This document shows, one piece after another, positions 1 through 10,410 of a DNA stretch of 64,000 nucleotides. A program made the translations under genes and the position numbers. The stretch is from NCBI GenBank assembly GCA_004335835.1, contig RWJK01001640.1, positions 49,619-113,618 of the forward strand, given 5' to 3'. Every line of letters begins with the position of its first letter. The stretch's first letter is position 1. Under the pieces are notes generated by a model that did not search any database, was not told the DNA's origin, and saw only the letters and a list, made by a program, of their open reading frames with translations. Origin of the DNA: Scenedesmus sp. ARA3. Its lineage: Eukaryota; Chlorophyta; Chlorophyceae; Sphaeropleales; Scenedesmaceae.

Positions 1-535
1 AGGTGCGGCGAGATGCTTCTTACATGTTGTTTATGGGTTTGTTTTAGTAATGTTGGTGTTTGCATCACGCTGCAGGCAGAGCGGGCCGACATGGCCAAAA
101 GGCGCGGAACAGGCGGGGTACAAAGCCTGCGGTGCTGCTCCTCACATGTTGTTTGTTGTGTATGCTGTGTGGCGCGACAACCTGGCCAAGCAAAGGTGCC
201 GCACACTCATCGTGATGTGGCTTTTTGGCCACATGTTGGGTGCCGGCTGGGGTTTCTGTTGTTGGTTGGCTGGGATCTGTCGCGCGCAGCAGGACCTGCT
301 GCTGGCTGAGAAGGCGAGCACAAAGCTGCAGGCAGAGCGCGACGACCTGGCCAAGAAAATGCGCTGTTCTTGATGCCGATGCAGTTTGTCACCGTCGGCC
401 GCACGCAAATCATTGCTGGTCTGGCGTATGGTATGTAAAATGTGGCAAACTGCCTGCTGCTGCTGTGGCTCAGCCGTGCTCGACCTCTGCGCCTCAACAC
501 TGCTGCACGTGTTCCCCTGCATGTTTAATTCGCAG
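1..535 (+). other. unresolved 5' part of the coiled-coil gene
   Basis: This stretch lies upstream of the first exon I can delimit. It contains three related short segments, near 80-98, 170-190 and 290-356, that read as heptad-like peptide (for example AERDDLAKK) in scattered frames. The last one opens after a possible acceptor (CGCGCAG, ending at 289) but has no good donor before a stop at 371. I read it as repeated, partly decayed exon material of the gene that continues to 4734. The gene's true start lies outside the window. Confidence 0.4.
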
Positions 536-3509
536 GTTGTAGCGCTGCGCAGCAGCCAGCTCAAGGCTGAGCAGGCCATCTCTGATGCAGCAGCAGCAGA
601 GGCAAAGCTGGAGGAGGCGGGGCAGCAGCTTGCGGCTGTGCGTGTGGAGCTCACCACAGAGACAGCGCGCGCGCAGCAGCTAGCGGCGCAGATGGGCGCA
701 GCAAAGGAGGCAGAAAAGGAAGCTCTGGCCAAGCTATCAGCAGCACAGGTGGCCCTACAAGATGCCAGCCAGCTGGCAGCCAGCCGCGGCAGCCAGGTGG
801 AAGCACTGTCAGCGCAGCTGGATGCGCTGAAAGCCAGTGTGGCCACCATGAGCCAGGGACAGCAGCAGGGGCAGCAGCAGCCGGGCAGTGACGTGTCGGC
901 GCAGCTGGCGCAGCGCGATGCGACAATCAAGGTAAGAGCAACAGCTTGGAGTGCAGGTTATACCTCCAGTCAAGGGGAGCAGGGGGCGCAGGGGCAGACG
1001 GTTGGGGGTGACGTGTCGGGGCAGCTGGCGCAGCGCAGCGCAGCGCGACAACAAGCTAAAAGCAGGTTTGAGTATTCACCATGAGCCAGGAGCAGCAGGG
1101 GGTGCAGGGGCAGACGGTCAGGGCTGACGTGTCGGGGCAGCTGGCGCAGCGCAGCGCGACAATCAAAGTGGGGGTTCGGCAGCGGCAGGGTTGCTGAGCA
1201 TGGGTGTGATGTACCTGATAGAGTCGCGTCTGAATGCCAAGCTAGGATTCACCCTGCTCATCCGGATGGTTAAGGGCGGGTTGCGGCGTTACAATGAAAA
1301 CGTTTCCATCCTCGGTGTGCATGTCTTGTTGGACTTTGCTGCTGGCGGTGTTGCAGCACTCATTCCTGTCCCCTTGCTGCATGCCTGCAGGCGACGCGGC
1401 AGCAGCTGGAGTCCGCACAGTCAGACAACAGCCGCCTCAATGCGCAGCTTGCAGGACTGAAGCAGCAGTTGGAGCAGGCAGCAGCAGCACCCACCACCAG
1501 CAGCAGGCAGGTGCAGGAGGTGCAGGCGCAGGCAGCGCAGCTGGTGGAGAAGGTGAGAGGAGCAGGCTGCTGGCAGTTTTGCGATTGTTTGATTTGTGTT
1601 TGAATGGGGTGTATCGTAAGGATCCGGTGGTGCACGTATCAGGGCATCTGCAGCGGCGCTACACAAGCGCGCAACATTCAGGTTGCACTGCAAGCTGCTG
1701 CTGTGCCCAAGCCCATCAAGAGCAGTCACCGCCTGTCATGGCTGGATTTGAATCCTGTTACAACCGTGTTACTTTGTCATACTGCTGTCCCGCAGGTCAC
1801 GCAGCTGCAGTCCCAGCTGGCGCGCAAGGACGCAGACATTGCCTCGCTTGCCGACAAGCTTGAAACAGCAGTGGAGGCAGCAGCCAACGCAACGCGTGCA
1901 GCAGCAGCGCAGCAGCAGCAGCCGGCGTCTGCTGCAGCGAGGGGCATTGCTGATGAGGAGGCTCGCAAGGCAGTGGCGCTGGCGCAGTCGCAGGTGCGCC
2001 TGCTGGCTGGCTGGCTTGCAGGAAACCTGTTGGCTGCCTTGCAGGAACCATTCTGGCTGGCCTGCAGGAAAGCTGCAGAAGAAGAGTCACTGTCCCTGTG
2101 GTGTGCATTGCTGCGTGCGTTGCTGCCGGTGTTATCAACTTTTGAGAGTGCTCGCATCTCCTGGTCGAAGCGAAGCATGAACAGCGTGAAATGTGGAACA
2201 TTCTCCTGCAGGTCGAGGAGGCGGTGCGTGCGCGGCTGTCTCTTGAGAAGGAGGCCAGCCTGCTGCGTGCCAGCAATGACAACTACGCGCAGCAGGTGGA
2301 GGCGCTGACTGGGCAGGTGTCCAAGCTGGAGGCCAGCATCGCAGAAGCAACTGCGGCAAACAACCTGGCCACAGCACAGCTGCAGCAGGTGGGTCTCGAG
2401 GTGGATTGGATGCAGCTGTAGTGTGTTGGGGACAGGGGTTGGTGACTGGGCAGGTGTCCAAGCTGGAGGCCAGCATTGCGGAAGCAACCGCGGCAAACAA
2501 CCTGGCCACCGCACAGCTGCAGCAGGTGGGTCTTGAGGTGGATTGGCTGCAGCTGTAGTGTGTTGGGGACAGGGGTTGGTGACTGGGCAGGTGTCCAAGC
2601 TGGAGGCCAGCATCGCAGAAGCAACTGCGGCAAACAACTTGGCCACCGCGCAGCTGCAGCAGGTGGGGCTGAGGGGCCAGCTGCAATCAGAGAGGCACCA
2701 GGCCGTCTCTACAGCTGCAGCCCGCTGGCGGTGGGCAGGGCAAGCACTGCGACACTGTTTCTTGGACGTGGATGTGGTGAGTTTGCCTCCTAGTTCTGGC
2801 TGGCCCCTGGCCCATGTTCACGTTTCTACCATTTCAACTTGATATCATGCTTTTCGGCGCTGTGCGTATGTGTCTGCCCGCAGGTCAAGACGCTGGCGAT
2901 GGCGGAGACTGAGGCAGCCGCCAGCATCCTGGGCAAGGCTGAGCGGCTCATCAAGTCACTGGCAGAGCAGCGGCAGCAGCAGCGGCAGCGAGAGGTGCGG
3001 CGCTGGCATGCATGTGCCTGTGCTTGATGATGGTGGGACTGTGCACGTGCATATAGCTTGCGACGCTATACCATGCGTGTGGTGTGCACTGGACTGCTGT
3101 CTGCACTGGCTAGCACATCGCTTGGTGAATAATGCTGACGGACTGCTGACGTCTGTTTTGTCTATCTTCTGCTGCTGATTTTCGTGTCTGCAGGCTGCCG
3201 CAGCTGCAGCTGCAGCTGCCGGCAACAGCCAGACAGAGACTGCGCTGCGGGCGCAGGTGGCTGACCTGCAGGTGAGGGCGGCTGCCACTACGCCAGATTG
3301 CACGAACATTGTATGTTGTTTGGTATTGTCTGTCACATCTGCCAGCTGTGCAGACGTGTGCTGCTATACAAGGCGGATCAGATCGCAGCAACCAGAACCT
3401 GAGTGCACGATGGCGGTGCCGCTGCCACCCCTGCTGCATCACCTGCTGTCTGCGGGTCTGCTGGCATGTGCTGCTGCTGGTTTGCTTCTTCCTCCTCATC
3501 ATACTGAGC

Positions 3510-3558
<49 letters not shown>

Positions 3559-4449
3559 CTGCTGTTTTCTGTCACAGGTGAAGCTGGCGGAGCAGGCTGA
3601 CATTGCTGTTGAGGCCAGTGCGCGCGCAGAGCAGCTCGAGGAGGACCTGGCAGGCCTCAGGGCTGAGGTGGCGCAGGTGAGAAATGTGTTATGTTTGTCA
3701 CTATTTTGTTATATGACAACCCAAGTAACATGTGTGTGCAACAGGGTTGGATCGGCGTTGGGTCGACCTTTGAACGATCAGCTGATGCAGGGGTTGTGAT
3801 TAGAGTATCTGTGCGCTTGCGCTAGCAGCCATGCTGGGGCTGCCAGCACCTGATTGTCCCTGTGTCTGCATCCACAGCAGCTGCTCACGGCATATCGCTG
3901 CTGCCTCGTGCCCGCTGCCGCACCTTCATCCCCACACCTTCCTTCCCACCAAACAGATGCGCCGTAGCGCCACCATTACTGGCGGCGGCAGCGGCCCAGC
4001 CTATGCGCAGATGTCTGCTGAAGTCCAGGAGCGCGAAGCAGCCCTCACAGGGCAGCTGGCAGCGCTGGAGGCCCGTGCTGCTGCTGCTGCCGCGGAGCGC
4101 GATGCCATTCGCTCCCGTGTGCTGCAGCTCGAGACAGAGCTGCGGCAGAAAGATGCGGCGCTCGAGGATACGATGGCAGCAGCAGCAGCGTCAGGGGGCA
4201 GGGACAAGCAGGTGCGGCTGGGGTGTTGGAGGATGGTGCAGTCGTGTGCAGTGGATGGTATGTAATTGGCAATGGCTTGGCTGCTGCTGCTGCACTGAGT
4301 CACCGGTGACTGCTGCAGCATGGGCGTGGTAACGACGATAGACGGTGCGTTCCTGTGGCCGCTGCTGCTGGTGCTTGAAGGCGTATGGTCAGAACCCTTT
4401 GGGCTTGAACAGCAGCGCGCTGTAGGTGGACAACCCTCTTGACTGTGCT

Positions 4450-4498
<49 letters not shown>

Positions 4499-4734
4499 AG
4501 GTGGCCAGCCTCATGGCCAAGGTGTCGTCCCTGGAGGCGCAGAACAGCCAGCTGCGCGTGGCTGCTGCCAAGCGCGAGCAGGTGCTGCAGCAGAGCCGCA
4601 AGTTCATCGAGGGCCACCTCGCAAAGTGGAGCCCAGGAAGCCCTGGCAGTGGCGCTGCTGCTGCTGCTGCCGCTGCCACTGCAACGTCTGCTGCGAATGG
4701 GCTGAACAATGGCAGTGGGGTACCGCGGCAGTGA
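536..4734 (+). CDS. long coiled-coil protein, C-terminal part (5' end missing)
   Basis: Proposed exons: 536-931, 1391-1552, 1796-1993, 2212-2388, 2454-2525, 2591-2776, 2884-2994, 3194-3271, 3578-3676, 3957-4211, 4501-4734 (TGA). Every exon is a multiple of three and every intron is phase 0, with GT donors and mostly CAG acceptors. Together they give 655 residues. The product is almost wholly predicted coiled coil (Ala, Gln, Glu, Lys and Leu heptads such as QLEEDLAGLRAEVAQ), followed by a short Ala/Ser/Gly tail. No catalytic or targeting domain is visible, so I do not name a function; a golgin-, SMC- or cytoskeleton-like scaffold are all possible. The all-phase-0 structure lets exons be added or lost without a frameshift, and one exon has been copied (see 2307-2662). 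The intron before the last exon ends in a long CTG tract at the acceptor. A TGTAA, the usual green-algal poly(A) signal, first appears near 5994, far downstream. Confidence 0.75.
848..1171 (+). repeat. three tandem copies of an exon 3' end, two decayed in the intron
   Basis: The last ~80 nt of the exon ending at 931 (peptide region MSQGQQQ to DATIK) recurs twice in the following intron. The common core ACGTGTCGG lies at 891, 1011 and 1127, so the spacing is 120 and 116 bp. The intronic copies have lost the reading frame and the good donor. Confidence 0.85.
2307..2662 (+). repeat. 137-bp exon-plus-intron unit, three copies
   Basis: The segment starting GACTGGGCAGGTGTCC begins at 2307, 2444 and 2581, exactly 137 bp apart. 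Each unit is a 72-nt stretch (24 codons, VSKLEASIAEATAANN...) plus a 65-nt intron with GT and AG ends. The AG that serves as acceptor in copies 2 and 3 lies within coding sequence in copy 1. All three copies read in the same phase, so the duplication adds 24-residue coiled-coil blocks. Confidence 0.95.
4451..4500 (+). repeat. (CTG)n tract forming a 3' splice site
   Basis: An uninterrupted run of CTG ends in CTGCAG, directly before the final coding exon at 4501. The tract supplies the whole pyrimidine-rich part of the acceptor. Confidence 0.85.
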
Positions 4735-6377
4735 GCAGGCTCTAGGGTGGCTGTGGGTTGACTAGGTGCTGCTGGGTGTGTGGTGTAGTGTGGGGATTGC
4801 TGGGTGTAGTGGAGCTGTGTGCTCATTACGTTCTGGGGACAGAGGGATAGCTCTGTGTGCGCGTGTGTGTTGTGCTGTGAGGTGTGTTGAGTTGATGGGA
4901 AGGGTGCTGCAGTGTGCACAATGCATGTGCTGCTTTGGTCTGACTGAGAGAGGTGTTGTCTGAGCATTCGGATTCAGCCTTTGCTAATAAGCAGGACGTG
5001 TGGATTGGCTGGCGTGTGGCCATTTCCAGGCTGCCTGCTGAAGAGATGTGTATGAAGAGAGTGAGAATGGTGCAAAGTGTGCTGTTGCCACAGCACGGCT
5101 GTGGCAGTAGCAGCTGCTGGTGGTGTTCCTTGTGGTTGAGGGCTGCGGTGTCCGTGCTGTACAGGGTCTCCCATGCAAGCATATGCTGCTTGGGCCCTGT
5201 GTTGCTGGTTGATATCATGTGCATGGCCTCTGTTTATGCTGCTGCTTAGGGTAGAACAGACGCATGCATGCTGTGCTGTTCGTGCTTCTCCAGAGCATGC
5301 TGCTGGGCATGCTGCTTCTGTGCTGTGCCTGCACTGCAGCTGTCTGATTCCATTTGTAGGCCACATGCTCTTTGCATGCCGCAGCTAAAGCCAGCCAACG
5401 TGCTGGCTGCCAACTGCTTTGACAGAAAACGGGAAGCATGTTGCGGTGCTGTCCAGCGCTAATGTTGATGTGTTTCGAAGCATAGTATCTGATGTGCAGC
5501 ACGATTCATCCTTGTTGCAAGTTGACCTTTGTGTGCAAGTGCGTGCTTTGTACAGTGCAACGTGGCAGTCTGGCACAGCCAGCAGGTGCAGACGGCGACC
5601 ATCCCAAGATAGTGACTCGTTGTGCAGCGTGTGACAAGCAGCTGCCGCTGCCTTCTGGCACAAGCACCGACGCTGTATGCTACAGCGCGCAGTGTTCTTG
5701 ACCCAACGAACTTCTCAGCATTGTCGCTTTGTCCGTTGTCTGTCTGCTTTGGATGATTGCTGATTTGAAGAAGTGCTGCCTTCCACTTGTCCTGGTGCGG
5801 CGGCGGCGTGGGACCCTTGTCAGCAACAGCACAGTTGCTGGCACGCCGTGTCTGCAGATGCTGCAGTGCAGCATCTGCTGTTATACTAGCAGAGACTGAA
5901 GCTGTGACTGGCAGTGCGACTGTCGGTTAGTCCCAGTTCCTGCACAAGTTGCGGCTGCAGGGCTGCTGATGTGGGGTGGCTGTGCTGGACCTTGTAACTC
6001 GGACTATATCCTTCGATTGAGATGACCGAAGTCGTTTCGGTCAGCACAATCCTCCTCTGTGCTTTTTGCTTGCCGCAGTTGACATGAAAAAAGTTAAGGC
6101 TGCAACACTCTTCAGTGTCACTTGAGGTACAGCTGAGCTGGCCTTTCAAAGTTTGTCACCTGTTACCTTGGTGACAGTGCCGCCCAAGGCTTCTAATGCC
6201 GATTGAAAAGCAGCAGATCATCATGCACCTGACTGAGAGCTCTACAGTGTTGGGAAGCACTACTGTTGGACAGCAGCAACCCTAGGCGGTGAACTTCTGC
6301 CTACCCTGCTCCGTTCCTACACGCGATTCTGCCTCATCTCAAGTTTGTACTGACTTAAGTTCAGATATAATCGAAAC
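4735..6377. other. 3' flank and intergenic region, no gene seen
   Basis: Short open frames occur here on both strands, but none has splice support, recognisable protein character or a start context. A TGTAA at about 5994 is a candidate poly(A) signal for the upstream gene. The last few hundred bases should hold the promoter of the HA-repeat gene; I see no clear TATA box. Confidence 0.5.
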
Positions 6378-9300
6378 GTGTCTGCTGGCCAGATGCAGCC
6401 ATGCGTGGGCTCGCCCTGGCTGGCTCGGCATTGTCCGCACGGCAGCAGCAACGTGCAGCTAGTGCCTCGCATACATTGCGGTGCAAGCAGTGAAAGAAGC
6501 TTGACTGCAGTCATTCAGTGCAGCTGCTCATTGCAGCAGCAGCATCGGACGCTGCCTGGCCAGAGAGCAGCGACAGCAGCAGCAGGGTGCAGCAGCAGTG
6601 CTGGGCTAGCAGCACCTGCCCTACACACCAGCAGATATGCGTCGACATCTTCAATAGCGTGTAGGTCTGCTACTGGTACTGCTACTGCTGCTGCTGCTGC
6701 GCCCACAGCGCCGCTGCCTATGGAGCAGCATGACCCTGACCCAACAAAAGCGCGGCTGCATGCTCTGTACCGCTTTGTCATGGACAATGGACGCCTGCCC
6801 AAGGTAACAGCAGATTCCATTCTACATTTAAAACCCACATATACTATCCTTATTGCCGCTTGCATGTCTTTGTGTAGTAGGAGCTCAGTCAAAGTTTGTA
6901 GTGTGTCTGGATTGTGTTCCAGCCTGCAGCAGCTGCTCCTGCAGTTCAGCAACAGCCTGTTGGAATGGCATGCCCACACCTACACCAAACCAGCACCGTT
7001 GCACTCAGAGGCATCGGCTGAACATGCATCTGCATGCATTGTTGCACTGGTCTTTGATTGCCTATACCAGCCAGCACCATTGCACTCGGATGCATCATCG
7101 GCTGCGCTGAACATGCATCTGCATGCATCCTGCACTTGTCTTTCACCTGCTTGCAGGTACGGGAGTTGAGAGCTTGCCTGTACCAGTCAGTACCATTGCA
7201 CTCAGATGCACCGGCTGCATTAGATGTATGCATCTGCGTGCATGCCCTGCACTTGCCTCTCCCCGTCTTGCAGGTGCATGAGCAGCAGGAGGGAGTAGCA
7301 GTCGGCTTCTGGGCAGAGCAATGCAGGCAGCAGCACCAGCAGCAGCAGCTAGACCATGATCTGGCAGCAGCACTGCAGTCTGTGCAAGGCTGGGACTGGC
7401 AGCCGCAAACACAAGCGCTTTCAGCAGTGTTTGAACAGGGGCTCCGCTTTGTGCAGCAGTACCAGGCAATGCACAGGGGCCGGCTGCCTAAGACGCGCAC
7501 CAACAAGCGCAGCAGCACAACGGAGTTGGAGTCCAATGCAACTGCTGTGTGTAGGCAGGTGGGCGCCTATTGAACTTGTATGTAAGCAGCTGCAACTTGC
7601 GGTGCTTGCATGACATGTGGCAGCAGTGGTTGCAGCAGCACCTCTGAGCTGGAGTCGAATTCGACAGCAGTGTGCAGGCAGGTGGGCGCCGGTTTTGGCT
7701 GTGTTTCATCACAGCGGAGCACAAGCATGTGCTAGGCAGAGTAGGTGCCAAGCCCTTAACGTGCAGTTGACGTTGTGCGTAGGTTGGCTGTCATGTGCAG
7801 CTTGACAATGCCACGTTCTGACATGACAGTGGCAGTAGATGCAGCAGTGTACAGTGTGGCGCACTGACGAGTGCGTTAGACATCCGCGCCACTGGATCCT
7901 GCAAGCAGCGCTGGAACACCTACCCTACGTGGTACCTCTGTTGCTGCCTATCTTTTCAATGCTGCAGTTGATGGAACAGCGGCGGCGGGGCGTGCTGACG
8001 CAGCAGCAGAGCGACCACGTCAGCAACACACTTTCACCCATGCCATCTGTCGCTTGTAATGCCCCTGCTGCTGCATGTTTCATGTTGCTGCAGCTGATGG
8101 AGCAGCGGCGGCGGGGTGTGCTGACGCAGCAGCAGATCGACCACGTCAGCAACACACTTCGCGGCTGGCGCTGGGATGCGCGCGTGCGGGCGCCGCCCCT
8201 GAACGAGATTATCCAGCTGCTGCAGGACTTTGTGCAGCAGCAGGGCAGGCTGCCGCGCCAGTATGAGGTGAGGGTGTGTGTTGGCATTAGGTTCGAACTT
8301 TGCTAGTAGTTGGGGGGATGCTGGCGTGTGGATGATGGCAACTGCATGCAGCAGGCGCCTCACTTGTGTGTGTGCGTGTGTGTTTAGAGCTTCCAGCAGA
8401 GTATGTGAGGGCAGCAGTTCCTTTCACAAGGCACAAGGAGCAATCCGGGAGCCGCCGTTGCTGCAGCTTCTGCTCTTGTTCAAGAGGGTCCGTCTAGTGC
8501 GTGAAGCGCATTGTGATGAACATAAAGGATGACAGTTTTGGATTTCTGTTGTTGACAGAGAGTGTTCATTGCTGTAGTATTTCTCCTGCAGCGGCTGCCA
8601 AATGGCTTCCTGCTGGGCGAGTGGTGTGCGGCACGCCTCCCACCCCCACTACTGCCGACCGTGCTGCCACCACTCCGCAACCAATCACTGCTACTTTCCT
8701 GTGTTCTTACTGCTGCAGCGGCTACTGAATGGCTTTTTGCTGGGCGAGTGGGTGCACAACGCAGCGCCGGGAGAATGCGCACGCGAGCCTGCTGCCACCA
8801 CTCCGCAACCAATCACTGCTACTTTTCTGTGCTCTTGCTGCTGCAGCGGCTGCCGAATGGCTTTTTGCTGGGTGACTGGTGTGCGGCACGCCTCCCACCC
8901 CTACTACTGCCGACCTTGCTGCCACCACTCCGCAACCAATCACTGCCAGTTTTCTGTGTTCTGTCTGCTGCAGCGGCTGCCGAATGGCTTTTTGCTGGGT
9001 GAGTGGTGCGCGATGCGGCGCCGGGAGTATGCGCACGGGGAGCTGGAGACTGACGTGGCTGATGCGCTGAGCAATGGCGTGCCTGGTTGGTGCTGGAACC
9101 TGGGCGACACCGCGTTCGAGCACAATTTGGAGATGCTGAAGCAGGTAGGATTTATGGTGCAGTGATTCAAGCCTTATCACAGCTGTTGTCATGGTGTGGG
9201 TGTTTGTGTTGCAGGGGGTTGTGCAGCTAAACTTTTGCTTTGCTGCTGCGTTGTGGCTGTCTCGCCATGCCAAGAGTTGTGTGGGTCTGCCGTGCTCGTG

Positions 9301-10168
9301 CTGACGTGGCTGAAGCGCTGAGCAATGGCGTGCCTGGCTGGTGCTGGAACCCGGGTGACACTGCCTTTGAGCACAACCTGGAGATGCTGAAGCAGGTAGG
9401 TGGGGTTGATGCCTGGCATTTTTGCGGGGGTGTGCAGCAGGGGTGCCTTTAAACATATTGGCACCTGGGTGACACTGCCTTTGAGCACAACCTGGAGATG
9501 CTGAAGCAGGTAGGCGTATGTAAAGCGTGAGGCGTGTGGGAACTCGATCAGTGTTCGACTCCTTTGGGCGGGTGTGCAGCATGAAGCTGTCAAGTGTTGG
9601 TGTACAGCATGAAGCTGTCAAGTGTTGGTGTACAGCATGGAGCTGTCAAGTGTTGGTGTGCAGCATGGAGCTGTCAAGTGTTGGTGTACAGCATGAAGCT
9701 GTCAAGTGTTGGTGTACAGCATGGAGCTGTCAAGTGTTGGTGTACAGCATGAAGCTGTCAAATGTTGGTGTACAGCATGAAGCTGTCAAGTGTTGGACGT
9801 GGGTGACACCGCATTTGAGCACAACCTGGAGATGCTGAAGCAGGTGGGTTTCAGGAGTGAGGCGTGTGGGGTGATTGGTGCAGTGTCGTTATAACGTTGT
9901 AGGGGAGTGTGCAGCCTGAAGCTGTGTAGTGCTGGACTTGGGCGAGAACGTGTTTGAGCACAGGTAGACACACAGGTGCTGAAGCAGGTGAGCAGTCACG
10001 CTGGAATGTGTCAGGTGATCAATGCCTGGCGCCGTTGGCAGGATGCGCAGCATGATGTGCAGTAGTGAAGCACTGACACGGAAGCACGCCAGGCTGTGCA
10101 TGCAGTGTGTGTCAGGCTGGCGTCTGTGCAAGGCTTGGATTGGATTTGCAACCAATCCTACATGTTGC

Positions 10169-10225
<57 letters not shown>

Positions 10226-10410
10226 AGTTTGTTGCTGTCGAGGGCCGCATCCCCGCGCAGCGTGAGGAGCACGGCGGCGTGCGCATCGGGGCGTGGTGCA
10301 ACAAGCGTCGTCTGCAGTACAAGCAGGGCAGTATGCCTCCTGACAGGATTGCTGCGCTGGAGGCAGTGGATGGATGGTGGTGGACGGCAGACGGCATGCC
10401 AGAGGAGTGA
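6378..10410 (+). CDS. protein with four helicase-associated (HA) repeats and a presequence-like N-terminus
   Basis: Exons 6378-6803, 7274-7558, 8094-8267, 8974-9144 and 10228-10410 (TGA) give 412 residues; all introns are phase 0. The first ~115 residues are rich in Ser, Ala, Arg and Gln with few acids, like an organelle presequence. Four repeats follow, at about 125-190, 191-262, 263-338 and 339-408. Each has the HA pattern: an aromatic helix, GRLP or GRIP, a GxW or GEWC core, an RR..Y..G stretch and a closing GWxW (GWDW, GWRW, GWCW, GWWW). HA domains usually occur on helicases or in algal and bacterial repeat proteins and are thought to bind nucleic acid. No helicase motif is present here. 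Introns 1 and 3 fall just after the GRLP turn in different repeats, which fits growth by exon duplication. The start chosen is the first in-frame ATG; 6393 is an alternative. Function in an organelle is inference. Confidence 0.8.
6991..7210 (+). repeat. degenerate ~100-bp repeats in intron 1 of the HA gene
   Basis: The motif CAGYACCRTTGCACTC recurs at 6991, 7072 and 7188. It is followed each time by a GCATCTGCATGCAT-like stretch, and the third copy is preceded by a CTTGCAG acceptor-like site. Confidence 0.7.
7500..7690 (+). repeat. 123-bp echo of HA-gene exon 2 donor end
   Basis: The end of exon 2 plus its donor (GCAGGTGGGCGCC, GT at 7559) is repeated in the intron with GT at 7682. The copied coding part keeps recognisable sequence (SSTTELESN versus SSTSELESN) but is isolated from any acceptor. 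Confidence 0.8.
7965..8160 (+). repeat. 126-bp duplication of HA-gene exon 3 start
   Basis: The acceptor and first ~65 nt of exon 3 (LMEQRRRGVLTQQQ) occur at 7968 and 8094. The 126-bp offset is a multiple of three and no stop lies between them, so the first acceptor could be used to give a longer in-frame isoform. Confidence 0.85.
8588..9010 (+). repeat. four ~127-bp copies of HA-gene exon 4 start
   Basis: The acceptor plus exon start (GCAGCGGCTGCC..., peptide RLPNGFLLGEW) is present at 8591, 8718, 8846 and 8973, so the spacing is 127, 128 and 127 bp. Only the fourth copy continues into the full exon (8974-9144). The others run into a shared filler containing CCACCACTCCGCAACCAATC. Confidence 0.95.
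9296..9992 (+). repeat. repeated donor ends of HA-gene exon 4
   Basis: The 3' end of exon 4 (TTTGAGCACAACCTGGAGAT, then GCTGAAGCAG and GT) occurs with its donor at 9145 (real), then at about 9396, 9510, 9844 and 9989. The copy before 9396 retains ~95 nt of the exon; later ones keep ~50 nt and are progressively altered. A 28-bp minisatellite is embedded between copies three and four. Confidence 0.9.
9574..9798 (+). repeat. 28-bp minisatellite, eight copies
   Basis: Eight head-to-tail units of AGCATGRAGCTGTCAAGTGT followed by TGGTGTAC, starting near 9578 and spaced 28 bp, with A/G differences. The period is not a multiple of three, so the open frame through it is an artefact. Confidence 0.95.
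10165..10227 (+). repeat. (CTG)n tract forming the last 3' splice site of the HA gene
   Basis: About 20 CTG units with one TTG interruption end in CTGCAG directly before the final exon at 10228. Confidence 0.85.

Noticed and set aside
142..930. 262-codon minus-strand frame at the window start
   Set aside because: Runs antisense through coiled-coil exons and their introns; Cys/Ser/Ala-rich with no domain.
8280..8300. tRNA T-loop-like GGTTCGAACT
   Set aside because: No matching acceptor, D or anticodon stems around it.
9574..9798. CRISPR-like array
   Set aside because: Units are contiguous 28-bp repeats without unique spacers, in a eukaryotic intron.
9527..9838. 103-codon frame with repeated MKLSSVGVQ-like peptide
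   Set aside because: It is a 28-bp minisatellite read in three rotating frames inside an intron.
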